Of a DNA stretch of 64,000 bases, positions 51,859 through 61,111 are shown piece after piece. The translations under genes and the position numbers were made by a program. A model generated the notes under the pieces. The model worked only from the letters and a program-made list of their open reading frames with translations, was not told the DNA's origin and made no database searches. Every line of letters begins with the position of its first letter. Position 1 is the first letter of the stretch. The DNA is from Massilioclostridium coli (GTDB lineage Bacteria > Bacillota > Clostridia > Oscillospirales > Ruminococcaceae), in assembly GCF_900095865.1 (NCBI RefSeq), contig NZ_FMIZ01000007.1, positions 990,530 through 1,054,529 of the forward strand, given 5' to 3'.

Positions 51859-53072
51859 TAAATGGATTGCGGTGGATGAAAGGATGGGTTTCGTTTTACT
51901 TGATAGGGGCAGAGTCTGGAAAAGCGATTAGTGATGGATTGAATCAGGATATTTCCATCTGGAGGGTACAAAAAAAAGATGGAAAAATAGAATGCTCTTG
52001 TTATTGCCGTGACTACAAAAAATTTTCACGTATAGCAAGAAAGCGCCACTGTCAAATAAAAATATCAACCCGCCATGGTCTGCCATTTTTACTCCATCGG
52101 TATCGATTTCGGTTTGGGCTGTTAATAGGGACGATTGGATTTTTTGCTTTTTTAATGGTAATGTCCTGTTTTGTGTGGCAGATTGATATTAACGGAAACT
52201 ATCGGCTATCAGATGCTCAGATATTACAGGTAGCAGAACAAATGGGGATTAAAAAAGGTGCTTTTAAATTTGGCATTAATTTCGATGAAGTGGAAAGTCA
52301 ACTGCAGCAACAGTTTGGCGGATTTGCCTGGATTTCCATCAATGAAATCGGTACCCATATTATGATTGAAATTAGTGAAATCGAACCAAAGCCAGAAACC
52401 GTTACACCTTCCTCTCCGTGTAATGTTGTGGCAGGATATACAGGAATTATCCGAGATATCAACCCTTTAGGAGGGCAGGCTGTTGTAAAATCTGGAGATG
52501 TTGTGAAAGAAGGAGACTTATTGATTAGCGGGGTAATAGATGACCAGTTAGAACAAACCCATTATTATCATGCTTATGGCTCAGTAACAGCGGAGGTAAT
52601 TCGTACAGCGTCTTTTTCTCAAAATCTGAATTCAGAACGCACCATTTATACAGGTATCGATAAGAACAAAAAATATTTTTCTATTTTTGGTGGAAGGATT
52701 CCGCTCTTTTTTGAAAAAACGAATGACAATATGAAAGAAAAATCCACACAATACCATCCACTATGTATTTTTGGTCTGACAATGCCGTTTGGTATTGAAG
52801 AAATTACTTATCAGGTATATGAAACAGAAACTTTACAATTGGATGAGCAGGGTGCTAGAAGAATGTTAGTAGAACAAGCGGAACAATGGGAAGCGGAAAA
52901 TTTAAAAGGAGCAAAAATTATCAACCGTCAAGAAAATTTCCAACAGGAAGGGGAGCAGCAAATATTGCAAATGGAATATACTGTAGAGCAGGAAATTGGG
53001 GTACAAAAAGAAATTTTACTCTCCAATTCATCACTTATAGAAGAAAATACAGTTCCTAATGAAACCGAATAA
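51855..53072 (+). CDS. yqfD: Sporulation protein YqfD
   Basis: The 405 residues contain an N-terminal cytoplasmic region, one transmembrane helix (FGLLIGTIGFFAFLMVMSCF, about 93-113), and an outer region with POTRA-like and beta domains: ISINEIGTHIMIEISEIEP, NVVAGYTGIIRDINPLGGQA, VVKEGDLLISGVI. In Bacillus it is required for efficient sporulation. It starts at TTG in a TTGA overlap with yqfC, so translation is coupled. The usual next gene, phoH, is absent here. Confidence 0.93.
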   Translation: MINGLRWMKGWVSFYLIGAESGKAISDGLNQDISIWRVQKKDGKIECSCYCRDYKKFSRIARKRHCQIKISTRHGLPFLLHRYRFRFGLLIGTIGFFAFLMVMSCFVWQIDINGNYRLSDAQILQVAEQMGIKKGAFKFGINFDEVESQLQQQFGGFAWISINEIGTHIMIEISEIEPKPETVTPSSPCNVVAGYTGIIRDINPLGGQAVVKSGDVVKEGDLLISGVIDDQLEQTHYYHAYGSVTAEVIRTASFSQNLNSERTIYTGIDKNKKYFSIFGGRIPLFFEKTNDNMKEKSTQYHPLCIFGLTMPFGIEEITYQVYETETLQLDEQGARRMLVEQAEQWEAENLKGAKIINRQENFQQEGEQQILQMEYTVEQEIGVQKEILLSNSSLIEENTVPNETE

Positions 53073-53195
53073 CAAGAAAAACGTTTTACTCAAAATAGGG
53101 TAAAGCGTTTTTTGCAGTATATTTAAAAATTTCTATTATTTTTTCTATTATTTTTTGGTATGCTAATTTAAAATACCAGTAAAAAGGGGAAACAA

Positions 53196-54080
53196 ATGAA
53201 ACCAAATTCTGAACACAACAAAAAACAGATGTTTGCTGCTGCTTGTGGAGCAACAGCAGTTGCATCATTTATAGTTTGGGCAAATTGGCAAAACAAAGGT
53301 TTACAATTACATCCTATCGTAATCTATAGCCATCGGTTACCAAGTTCTTTTTCCGGTTTTAAAATAGCACATTTATCCGATTTCCATAATACGCAGTTTG
53401 GCAAAAATAACAAAAAATTATTGCGGTTATTGAAAGAGCAAAAACCAGATATTATCACTATTACAGGAGATTTGGTTGACGCACGACGAACTAATTTTGA
53501 TATCGCATTATCCTTCACAAAACAGGCATTGGAAATTGCACCTGTTTATTATGTTACTGGAAACCATGAATCCCGTATACCAGAATATCAACAATTTGAA
53601 AAAATGCTTAAAGGTATTGGAGTAGTTATTCTTCGGGATCAATCCGTTCCTCTAGTAAAAAACGAGGCGTCAATTGCCTTGCTTGGATTAGATGATCCAG
53701 GGTTTATTTGTCCATCTCCAAATAGCCTTCAGGAATTATGCGAACAAACAAATAAAAAATTAAACAAAATGAAAAGAGGAAAAGATATTTTTACCATTGG
53801 ATTATCCCATAGGCCAGAACTTTTTCAAGCTTATGTGGAAAATAAATTGGATTTGGTTTTAAGCGGGCATACCCATGGCGGGCAAATCCGTATTCCAGGG
53901 ATAGGAGGAATGATTGCACCAATGCAGGGATTTTTCCCAAAACATGATGCAGGGCTCTATCACATAGCACAAACAGACCTCGTTATCCATCGAGGATTGG
54001 GAAATAGCCTTTTTCCGTTACGGATTAATAACCGTCCTGAAGTGATTTTAATAACACTAAAAAAGAAAATAAAATCGTAA
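53196..54080 (+). CDS. Membrane-anchored metallophosphoesterase (YkuE-like)
   Basis: The 294 residues begin with a short hydrophobic segment (AAACGATAVASFIVWAN), then the calcineurin-like fold with all metal motifs: IAHLSDFHN, ITGDLVDARR, VTGNHESR, GLSHRPE and VLSGHTHGGQIRIPG. YkuE-like enzymes hydrolyse phosphoesters, possibly at the wall or membrane. A GGGG ribosome site precedes the ATG. Confidence 0.93.
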   Translation: MKPNSEHNKKQMFAAACGATAVASFIVWANWQNKGLQLHPIVIYSHRLPSSFSGFKIAHLSDFHNTQFGKNNKKLLRLLKEQKPDIITITGDLVDARRTNFDIALSFTKQALEIAPVYYVTGNHESRIPEYQQFEKMLKGIGVVILRDQSVPLVKNEASIALLGLDDPGFICPSPNSLQELCEQTNKKLNKMKRGKDIFTIGLSHRPELFQAYVENKLDLVLSGHTHGGQIRIPGIGGMIAPMQGFFPKHDAGLYHIAQTDLVIHRGLGNSLFPLRINNRPEVILITLKKKIKS

Positions 54081-54106
54081 GGGAGGGTAGAAAAATCTTT
54101 ATATCA

Positions 54107-54134
54107 ATTTCGCTAAATAAAAATTTAGCGAAAT
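54107..54134. repeat. 12-bp perfect inverted repeat upstream of the Xer-type recombinase
   Basis: ATTTCGCTAAAT and ATTTAGCGAAAT (54107-54118, 54123-54134) are separated by AAAA. No T tract follows, so it is unlikely to be only a terminator. It lies 135 bp upstream of the recombinase. Confidence 0.65.
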
Positions 54135-54270
54135 ATAGGGTAGCTGAAAACAGAAATAGTTGCTGTTTCAAATATCCCATATTGTGATACAAGTAATGCA
54201 TTTTGTGATATAATAAATACAGTTATATTTTATATTTATTATTTACATAAGTTAAGTAAGGATGTTTACC

Positions 54271-55281
54271 ATGAATTATAGCGATTATCACGATATGCCA
54301 CCATTGGCAAAAGATTATTTAAATTATATGCTTACCATTAAAGGCCGTTCCGTTCGCACGGTAGATGGATACGCAGTTGATTTGCGAACATTTTTCCGTT
54401 TTATGAAGATGCACCGGAACCTGATTCCCAAAGATACAGAGTTTGCAAAAATCCCAATCTATGATTTAAACGCGGATTTTTTCCGTACCATTCAGTTATC
54501 TGATGTTTATGAATTTTTGAATTACTCCATGAAAGACCGAGACAACAACAGTAAAACTAGGGCAAGAAAAGTAAGCTCTTTGCGGGGATTTTTTAAATAT
54601 TTAACAGTAAATACCCAAATTTTGCAAGAAAATCCCGTTAAAAATCTAGAGTTGCCAACTGTAAGAAAAACGCTTCCTGTTCATTTGAATATGGATCAAA
54701 GCGTTGCACTGTTAAACCAAGCTTACCAAGCAACTAAGTCTGCTACCCGCTGGCGTGATTTTTGTATTTTAACTCTATTTTTAAACTGTGGGATGCGTTT
54801 ATCCGAATTAGTTGGAATTAACATACAGGATTTGGATTTAAAGGCAGCGGAATTAAAGTTGCTGGGAAAAGGAAACAAAGAACGCCTAGTTTATTTAAAC
54901 GATGCCTGTAAACAGGCTTTGAAACAATATATACAGCAGGAACGGGCAAACTTAAAGGTTATTATAGATAAACAGGCTTTGTTTTTGTCCTCCCGTTCTG
55001 GAAAACGGATTGGAGCCCGTCAGGTACAACTCATTGTTAGTAAATTTTTAAAGGAATCTGGTCTTGGTGGTATGGGATTTTCTACCCACAAGTTACGGCA
55101 TACCGCTGCAACGTTAATGTACCAACAAGGGGATGTGGATGTTTTGGTACTAAAAGAACTATTAGGCCATGTTAATGTGGGAACCACTGAAATTTATACT
55201 CATGTTTCAAATGAAAAAGTACAGCAGGCAGTGGAGAATAACCCATTGGCACATTTTAAGGCGAAAGGAAACGAAAAATAG
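54271..55281 (+). CDS. Tyrosine recombinase (XerC/XerD type)
   Basis: The ~336 residues have an N-terminal SAM-like core-binding domain (about 10-115) and a catalytic domain with all conserved residues: Arg in NCGMRLSELVGI, Lys in LGKGNKERLVYL, HxxR in STHKLRHTAAT, His in LGHVNVGTT and the nucleophile Tyr in TEIYTHVSN. It could resolve chromosome dimers at dif or serve another site. Its insert around LIPKDTEFAKIPIYDLN is longer than in E. coli XerC. ATG 54271 is 8 nt from AAGGA. Confidence 0.92.
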   Translation: MNYSDYHDMPPLAKDYLNYMLTIKGRSVRTVDGYAVDLRTFFRFMKMHRNLIPKDTEFAKIPIYDLNADFFRTIQLSDVYEFLNYSMKDRDNNSKTRARKVSSLRGFFKYLTVNTQILQENPVKNLELPTVRKTLPVHLNMDQSVALLNQAYQATKSATRWRDFCILTLFLNCGMRLSELVGINIQDLDLKAAELKLLGKGNKERLVYLNDACKQALKQYIQQERANLKVIIDKQALFLSSRSGKRIGARQVQLIVSKFLKESGLGGMGFSTHKLRHTAATLMYQQGDVDVLVLKELLGHVNVGTTEIYTHVSNEKVQQAVENNPLAHFKAKGNEK

Positions 55282-55306
55282 GAAGTATTATAGAATTTAT
55301 ATAAAA

Positions 55307-55345
55307 AAAGCATAGGCAACAAAAATATTGCCTATGCTTTCTCCT
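55307..55345. terminator. Bidirectional terminator
   Basis: Perfect 13-bp arms AAAGCATAGGCAA (55307-55319) and TTGCCTATGCTTT (55328-55340) lie between the recombinase and the minus-strand TetR gene. Confidence 0.88.
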
Positions 55346-55375
55346 TTTCCACTCTTCCCTACTCAAGCATAAATT

Positions 55376-56005
55376 TTATTTTAGTTTGTTTTGATTTTTA
55401 ATCCGTTCTAAATGAGTGACAATATAATTGGATTGTAAACGGGCTGTTTCTTCCAATACCTCTAAATCGGAATAAAAGAACGGCATAGAATCCGCTGCGG
55501 AATTATAAGTTATCACAACGGATAATACCAGATTGCATAATACTTTAGGATTAATTTTTTCTGTTGGAATTTCCCATATATGGAGTAAATTTTCATAAAA
55601 AGCCATCTGTCCTTGTTGGAATAACTGATAATTTTCTGGGGCAAGGTTGCGGAATACCATGACTTCTTCTTCCTGTGTCATAATAAAAATCCCATATTCT
55701 TTGTGATGGATGCACATAGAGAAAAAATGAAGAAGTTTTTCTTTCCAGGTAGTTTCTGCTTGTTCCATGATTTCTTTAGCTGCCTGGAATAAAATTTCCT
55801 GCTGATAATTGAGGATATGTAGTACTAGTTCTTCTTTTGAAACAAAAAAAGTATAAAAAAAGGTTTTAGAGATACCAACTGTTTCAAAAATCTGGCTTAA
55901 TCTAGTATTTTTATATCCCTGTTTCGCAAATAGTTCCAAACCAGTTTGGAGTAATTGTTCTTTAATCTGTTCTCTATCCTGTTGAGAGTAGGATCGTTTT
56001 GCCAT
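55376..56005 (-). CDS. TetR/AcrR-family transcriptional regulator
   Basis: The 209 residues have an N-terminal HTH (REQIKEQLLQTGLELFAKQG, TRLSQIFETVGISKTFFYTF) and a helical ligand domain. It starts at ATG 56005, preceded by GGGGGAAA. The frame is open upstream but overlaps the neighbouring membrane-protein gene there. It probably controls that neighbour, a plausible but untested link. Confidence 0.93.
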   Translation of the reverse strand: MAKRSYSQQDREQIKEQLLQTGLELFAKQGYKNTRLSQIFETVGISKTFFYTFFVSKEELVLHILNYQQEILFQAAKEIMEQAETTWKEKLLHFFSMCIHHKEYGIFIMTQEEEVMVFRNLAPENYQLFQQGQMAFYENLLHIWEIPTEKINPKVLCNLVLSVVITYNSAADSMPFFYSDLEVLEETARLQSNYIVTHLERIKNQNKLK

Positions 56006-56046
56006 ATATGTTTCCCCCAATTCTTTTCCTTTTCTAATAGAACTGC

Positions 56047-56667
56047 TTAAATAGGTAGTGGAATTAGCCAACCTACTGCGCAAAATACTACTGTTAAAAA
56101 TAAAATTTGAAGATATTGGCGCCAGTCTTTGGATTTTGGTATTAACACCAACAATAGGATGCCAAAGATTAAATTCAGGCATTCTAGCCAATGGAAGGTA
56201 TAAAAAAAGCTTTTTCCAATTAAAATGAAAAGCGCTACTGGAAGGGCCACTCCCAATGCGGCAACCCATCCATAATGGTATCTGCCTTTCCAGACAAAAA
56301 TAGAACCAAAAATAGCAATTACCGCCATGATGAGCCAAAAAATAAACTGTTTAAAGGGGAAGAAATGATAAACATAATATTGGTATCCATAATAGCTGGC
56401 GAACATCCCGCCAAAAAATAGTCCCACTTTAACAGCGGCGATGGGGGCGGATCTACTCCATGCTGCCAATAGGCAACCAATAAATATCCATATTCCAACC
56501 GCTGTCGTCAATTGGCTGACCGTTTGCATCATTCCGCTGAACAAACTGCCGTCTCCTGAAATTGTATCGCTGTATTTCGCAAGAAACCCAATGGCCAATC
56601 CCAAAATGACACTTCCAATTAAGGATATGAACAGTTGTAACCCATTTTTTGGTTTGTAGTTTGACAT
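56047..56667 (-). CDS. Integral membrane protein, function unknown
   Basis: The 206 residues contain six or seven hydrophobic helices, beginning LFISLIGSVILGLAIGFLAK and ending VVFCAVGWLIPLPI. A middle YYGYQYYVYHFFPFKQF loop is aromatic-rich. It may belong to a DUF6518-like group, but I am not certain. It is 41 bp upstream of the TetR gene, likely in one transcript. Confidence 0.75.
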   Translation of the reverse strand: MSNYKPKNGLQLFISLIGSVILGLAIGFLAKYSDTISGDGSLFSGMMQTVSQLTTAVGIWIFIGCLLAAWSRSAPIAAVKVGLFFGGMFASYYGYQYYVYHFFPFKQFIFWLIMAVIAIFGSIFVWKGRYHYGWVAALGVALPVALFILIGKSFFYTFHWLECLNLIFGILLLVLIPKSKDWRQYLQILFLTVVFCAVGWLIPLPI

Positions 56668-56679
56668 ACTTCCCTGCTC

Positions 56680-59055
56680 CTATTTTAATTCCACAATAGT
56701 AACGCCGGACTCCCCTTCACCAAAGGTACCTAGGCGAAAACTTTTTACGCTAGGATGGCGTTTTAAGTGGGATTGGATTCCTTTTCGCAGCAGTCCAGTC
56801 CCCTTTCCATGAATAATAGAAATCTGGTTAATATTGGATAGTACGCAGTTATCAATAAACCGGTCCACCAATAGAATCCCTTCTTCTATATTGCAGCCAC
56901 GCAAATCCAGTTCAGTGGAAACCTTCCGCTGGGCATTGTTACGGACTTTGCGGACAGTGGACTGCTTTTGTTTGGTCGTGTTGGACTCTAGTAAGCGCAG
57001 ATTGGATTCTGGCACACGGGTTTTCATCAAGCCCATCTGCACACCAACCATTCCTTTTTTGTCTGATAAGCTGATGACAGTACCATTTTTATTCAAATCA
57101 TAAATTAATACTTCATCCCCAACTTTCAGCGGACGGGGCAGCTGATATTCTTCCTGTTTCCGTTCCCGAACAGGATTTGCCTCATTGTACAGTTTGTTAA
57201 TCCTGGAACCCATCTGGCTCCGTGCTTTTTCCGCCAGCTCTTTTAGGTCGGTTTTTTCCTTCTGTTTTTTCAGTTCATCAATTTCGTTTAATAGCAGGTT
57301 ATACTGGCCACGAATCCGTTCAACCAAATCCCGTGCCTGTGCCTGAGCTCGTTCCAGCTCTTTTTCTGCCCGGTTGTCAATGGTCTTATTTTTCTGTTCC
57401 AATTCCGCTTTTAACCGATTTACCTCAGCATTGGTAGCACGGTATTTTTCCCGTTCCTGCTCAAATTCCTGCCTAGTCTGTTCTAATTGGTCCACAACAT
57501 CCTCAAAGCGGCGGTCATCTGTGGAGATATAGCTTTCCGCTCGCTGGATCACATCCTCTTCCAAACCAAGACGGCGGGAGATCGCGAAAGCGTTGGAACG
57601 TCCAGGTACGCCAATTAACAAGCGGTAGGTAGGCCGTAAAGTTGTCACGTCAAATTCACAGCAGGCGTTTTCTACCCCTGGTGTTTTCAAGGCGTAGGCT
57701 TTTAATTCCGCGTAGTGGGTGGTTGCCACAAGCCTTGCGCCTTTTTTGGCGATGGATTCAATAATCGATACCGCCAAAGCAGCGCCTTCTACTGGGTCAG
57801 TACCGGAACCAAGTTCATCCACCAATACAAGAGAATTCCGGTCTGCCAAGCGTAAAATATTGATAATATTTGTCATATGGGCAGAGAAGGTAGAAAGGCT
57901 TTGCTCAATGCTCTGCTCATCCCCGATATCCACTAGTACACGGCGGAAAATAGAGATGCGGCTTTCATCTGCTACTGGAATCATAAAACCACACATGGTC
58001 ATTAATGTCAGTAAACCAAGGGTTTTCAAGGTTACTGTCTTACCGCCTGTGTTGGGGCCTGTAATGATTAAACTGTGGAATTTTTTTCCCAGCTCTAAAT
58101 CAATTGGAACCACCTGCTGTGGGTCGATCAATGGATGACGTGCTTTTTTCAAACAGGTATAGCCATCATCTGTGACTTCCGGAAGGACAGCTTTCATCTT
58201 TACCGCCAAATTACCTTTACAGAAATACAGGTTCAGCAGCAGAATTAAACGGTAGTTGTTCTGAATACTTTCGGTGTATTGGGCACATTCAGCAGAGAGT
58301 TCCGCCAAAATCCGTTCAATTTCCTCTTTTTCTTTGTTGAGCAAAACCCGTATTTCGTTGTTTGCTTCTACAACGGACATAGGTTCCACAAACAAGGTGG
58401 CGCCACTGGAGGAAGTATCGTGCACCAACCCTGGAATTTCGGAACGGTTTTCTGCCTTTACTGGAACCACATATCTTCCATCACGCATAGTAATGATGCT
58501 TTCCTGCAAATACTTTTGAGCGTTCCCACGGATGATCTTCTCTAAGGATTCCCTTGCTTTTAATCCGTTTTGTCGGATTTTACGTCGGATATTCGCCAGT
58601 TCTGGGCTGGCGTGGTCAGCGATTTCTTCCTCTGATAAGATAATATCCGTTATTTTCGATTCTAAATAGTTGTTTTCCGCCAAATTGGAAAAATAGGAAT
58701 CAAGTGCGGTTTGAACCTGTTCGCAATGGTCTTTCCATTCCCCCAGAATTCTGCACTGGCGGTAGATTGCCGCAATGTTAAGCAATTCTCGGTTATTTAA
58801 GGAAGCGCCTGATTCCAAACGCATCAGGTCAGCCTCTGGATTTTTGAATCGGATAAAATTAGGTGTACCAAAACGGGAAGAGAGGACAGAGGCTCCATCT
58901 GTTTTGGCAAGTTCTGCCTTTACCTTGTCCAAACGATTGAACGGCAGGATGTTGCGTGCCATTTCCGCCGCTTCCTCACAGCAGGTCATCTCCGCCAACT
59001 GGTCCAAAATTTTATCCAATTCCAGTATTTTATAGTATTTATGTAGTTTTCTCAT
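56680..59055 (-). CDS. mutS2: Endonuclease MutS2
   Basis: The 791 residues include the MutS-type core and ATPase (Walker A TGPNTGGKT, Walker B LVLVDELGSGTDP, STFSAHMTNI), a long coiled coil (about 510-640), and a C-terminal Smr nuclease domain (STELDLRGCN, ISIIHGKGTGLLRKGI). MutS2 binds branched DNA and collided or stalled ribosomes, and suppresses homologous recombination. It overlaps recO by 4 nt and is the last gene of the minus-strand core block. Confidence 0.97.
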   Translation of the reverse strand: MRKLHKYYKILELDKILDQLAEMTCCEEAAEMARNILPFNRLDKVKAELAKTDGASVLSSRFGTPNFIRFKNPEADLMRLESGASLNNRELLNIAAIYRQCRILGEWKDHCEQVQTALDSYFSNLAENNYLESKITDIILSEEEIADHASPELANIRRKIRQNGLKARESLEKIIRGNAQKYLQESIITMRDGRYVVPVKAENRSEIPGLVHDTSSSGATLFVEPMSVVEANNEIRVLLNKEKEEIERILAELSAECAQYTESIQNNYRLILLLNLYFCKGNLAVKMKAVLPEVTDDGYTCLKKARHPLIDPQQVVPIDLELGKKFHSLIITGPNTGGKTVTLKTLGLLTLMTMCGFMIPVADESRISIFRRVLVDIGDEQSIEQSLSTFSAHMTNIINILRLADRNSLVLVDELGSGTDPVEGAALAVSIIESIAKKGARLVATTHYAELKAYALKTPGVENACCEFDVTTLRPTYRLLIGVPGRSNAFAISRRLGLEEDVIQRAESYISTDDRRFEDVVDQLEQTRQEFEQEREKYRATNAEVNRLKAELEQKNKTIDNRAEKELERAQAQARDLVERIRGQYNLLLNEIDELKKQKEKTDLKELAEKARSQMGSRINKLYNEANPVRERKQEEYQLPRPLKVGDEVLIYDLNKNGTVISLSDKKGMVGVQMGLMKTRVPESNLRLLESNTTKQKQSTVRKVRNNAQRKVSTELDLRGCNIEEGILLVDRFIDNCVLSNINQISIIHGKGTGLLRKGIQSHLKRHPSVKSFRLGTFGEGESGVTIVELK

Positions 59056-59822
59056 GGTTCCTCCGTTTTGAGCTGTTTGTACATCACCAAAGAGTTAAAT
59101 TCTTTTTCCAAGCGGGTAAGCATATAATACTCGGTCACTTGGGAGAGCTGTTTTAAATAAACAGGAGATAAAGAAAAATCAAACAGCTTATCAAAATCCT
59201 TATAAATAATATACCGCATGGCAGAAAGCACCGGCTTGTTTAATAGAATAGGGAGGTCGTTCCTCTGAACGGGATGTTCCCGCATACAGTCAGAGCAAAT
59301 CAGCTCCCCTTCCAAGGGAAGGAAATACATCTGTTTCTGCTCATATTCACAGCATTCCCGGCAGCACACCAGATTTGGCATAAACCCGCTGATCGAAAGG
59401 CTGCGCAGCTCAAACACCGCCTTTAAAAACAGCGGGCTGCGTTTTTCCTGCTCTAATAAATACAGTGTATTCAACAGCAAACGCAAATAAACCCACACAT
59501 GTTCTTTGGCTGGCACCAAAGCCTGCGTGAGTTCACAAAAGTACCCTGCTAAAGCCAGTTTTTCCACATCATAACGCAGTGTAAAAAAATCTTCTATTTT
59601 TTCAATTGTATCTACTGTATAGTACATTTGTTTGTTGACAAACAAATCCATTTTATAGTAGCCTGGCGGGCAGATGGATTGGAATATCGTCCGTTTGATC
59701 TGACCAAAAACACGGATGCGTGCTTCAATAAGACCGCAATCCTTGGTGAGGATGGTCAGATATTTCTCGTTGTCCCGATAGCTCCGCTGGCTGAGAATGA
59801 CACCTTGGGTTTTGATGATCAT
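59052..59822 (-). CDS. recO: DNA repair protein RecO
   Basis: The 256 residues begin with an OB-fold (IIKTQGVILSQRSYRDNEKY, LTKDCGLIEARIRVFG) and a helical domain. A zinc-finger-like Cys set follows (CCRECCEYEQ and ICSDC). RecO helps RecR load RecA on SSB-coated single-stranded DNA. Its start lies about 100 nt inside the 3' end of the upstream YqzL-like frame. Confidence 0.95.
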   Translation of the reverse strand: MIIKTQGVILSQRSYRDNEKYLTILTKDCGLIEARIRVFGQIKRTIFQSICPPGYYKMDLFVNKQMYYTVDTIEKIEDFFTLRYDVEKLALAGYFCELTQALVPAKEHVWVYLRLLLNTLYLLEQEKRSPLFLKAVFELRSLSISGFMPNLVCCRECCEYEQKQMYFLPLEGELICSDCMREHPVQRNDLPILLNKPVLSAMRYIIYKDFDKLFDFSLSPVYLKQLSQVTEYYMLTRLEKEFNSLVMYKQLKTEEP

Positions 59823-59922
59823 AACAGGGGTTTCCCTCCGATTGCTTCAAAGAACAATAGGTTAAATAATCTTGAACTTTACCTGTGTGGCAAAAAATAT
59901 TCCACGCTTGCTGGCTTTCCAT
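59725..59922 (-). CDS. YqzL-like small protein
   Basis: The N-terminal stretch ESQQAWNIFCHTGKVQDYLT resembles YqzL, a short protein normally encoded between era and recO in Firmicutes, as here. AAGGGGTG lies 8 nt before ATG 59922. The frame then continues about 98 nt into recO, much longer than usual for the family. Either the protein is extended or the annotation end differs. Moderate confidence only. Confidence 0.55.
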   Translation of the reverse strand: MESQQAWNIFCHTGKVQDYLTYCSLKQSEGNPCYDHQNPRCHSQPAELSGQREISDHPHQGLRSY

Positions 59923-60006
59923 TGGCAAACACCCCTTCTATTGAACACTTTCTAATTACAGTGTTCGCCAATCAAAGAAAAAATATAACTGGTAATTCGT
60001 TCAAGT

Positions 60007-60894
60007 TTATTCAAACCCTAAACTGCGCATAACACCTTCCCGGTTGCGCCAGTTTTCTTTTACTTTGACCCAGCATTGCAGGTTTACCTGGATCTGGAAA
60101 AAATCTTCCAGTTCTTTTCTCGCTTCGCTGGCGATTTTTTTCAGCATATTTCCGCCTTTTCCAATAATCATTCCTTTGTGGCTATCTCGCTCACAGAAAA
60201 TGGTTGCATCAATATGTAAAATATCGCCCCGTTCCTGAAATCGTTCAATCGAAACCGCTGTACCATGGGGAATTTCATCCCGCATATTCAACAGGATTTT
60301 TTCCCGCAACATTTCCCCAGCTAAAACACGTTCTGGCTGGTCGGTCACAGCATCATCTGGAAAGAAATGGACGCTTTCCATAGAAAATTGTTCCATTTCC
60401 TGGAGCAGAATATCAACCCCATCCTCTTGCAGGGCAGAAATCGGCACGACAGCGGAAAAATCGTAAAGATGTGTAAATTTCGCAATCCGTTCAATTAATT
60501 TTTCTTTTTGCTCTACCAGGTCAATTTTATTCACCGCCAAAATAGCAGGCAGTTTGCGGGAACGGAACCCTTCGATTAAATCCAGTTCCGCCTTGTTGAC
60601 CTCTCCAGTTGGCTCCACCACCAAAACAGCAGCATCCACATCAGCAACACTGTCTTTTACGGTCTTTACCATCTTTTCCCCTAGTTTATTTTTTGCTTTT
60701 AATAAGCCGGGGGTATCAATAAATACAAACTGTGTCTGTCCTTTTGTCAGCACACCAGTAATGCGGGTACGTGTGGTTTGGGGGCGATTAGTAACAATCG
60801 CGATTTTATGACCTGTTAAAGCATTTAACAGGGAAGACTTCCCTACATTTGGTTTTCCTACAATCGCAATAAATGCGGAACGTGTATCGATCAT
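60007..60894 (-). CDS. era: GTPase Era
   Basis: The ~295 residues have a complete GTPase domain (G1 IVGKPNVGKSS, G2 TRTRITG, G3 FIDTPG, G4 AVNKIDL, G5 SAL) and a C-terminal KH domain (GKGGNMLKKIASEARKELED). Era binds 16S rRNA near the 3' end and assists 30S assembly. ATG 60894 has AAAGGAG 6 nt upstream; an in-frame GTG at 60900 overlaps that site. Confidence 0.97.
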   Translation of the reverse strand: MIDTRSAFIAIVGKPNVGKSSLLNALTGHKIAIVTNRPQTTRTRITGVLTKGQTQFVFIDTPGLLKAKNKLGEKMVKTVKDSVADVDAAVLVVEPTGEVNKAELDLIEGFRSRKLPAILAVNKIDLVEQKEKLIERIAKFTHLYDFSAVVPISALQEDGVDILLQEMEQFSMESVHFFPDDAVTDQPERVLAGEMLREKILLNMRDEIPHGTAVSIERFQERGDILHIDATIFCERDSHKGMIIGKGGNMLKKIASEARKELEDFFQIQVNLQCWVKVKENWRNREGVMRSLGFE

Positions 60895-60905
60895 AACCAC
60901 TCCTT

Positions 60906-61058
60906 TTATGATTCTATCTCTGTTTCATGTTGTAACTCTATTTCACACAATTGTTTTTGTATTTTCCGTTTTACAAAATACTGGACGATTGCACATCCAA
61001 TACCGATGATAAAACATACTGCTATAAAAATAAATACTAGGCTATCAACGGTTAGCAT
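60906..61058 (-). CDS. 50-residue single-span membrane protein
   Basis: The peptide starts MLTVDSLVFIFIAVCFIIGI, has one transmembrane helix and then a basic and acidic tail (KRKIQKQLCEIELQHETEIES). GAGGAA lies 4-6 nt before the ATG. It lies 11 bp upstream of era and just after the mrr-like gene. No family was recognised. Confidence 0.6.
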   Translation of the reverse strand: MLTVDSLVFIFIAVCFIIGIGCAIVQYFVKRKIQKQLCEIELQHETEIES

Positions 61059-61111
61059 AACATTCCTCAATCTTCTTTTTTAGTTTACCCCGTATCAGAG
61101 GTATTGTCAAT

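Noticed and set aside
54107-54134. dif site for the Xer-type recombinase
   Set aside because: The dyad does not resemble the known Firmicutes dif sequence and its spacer is 4 nt rather than about 6. It is kept only as an unexplained dyad.
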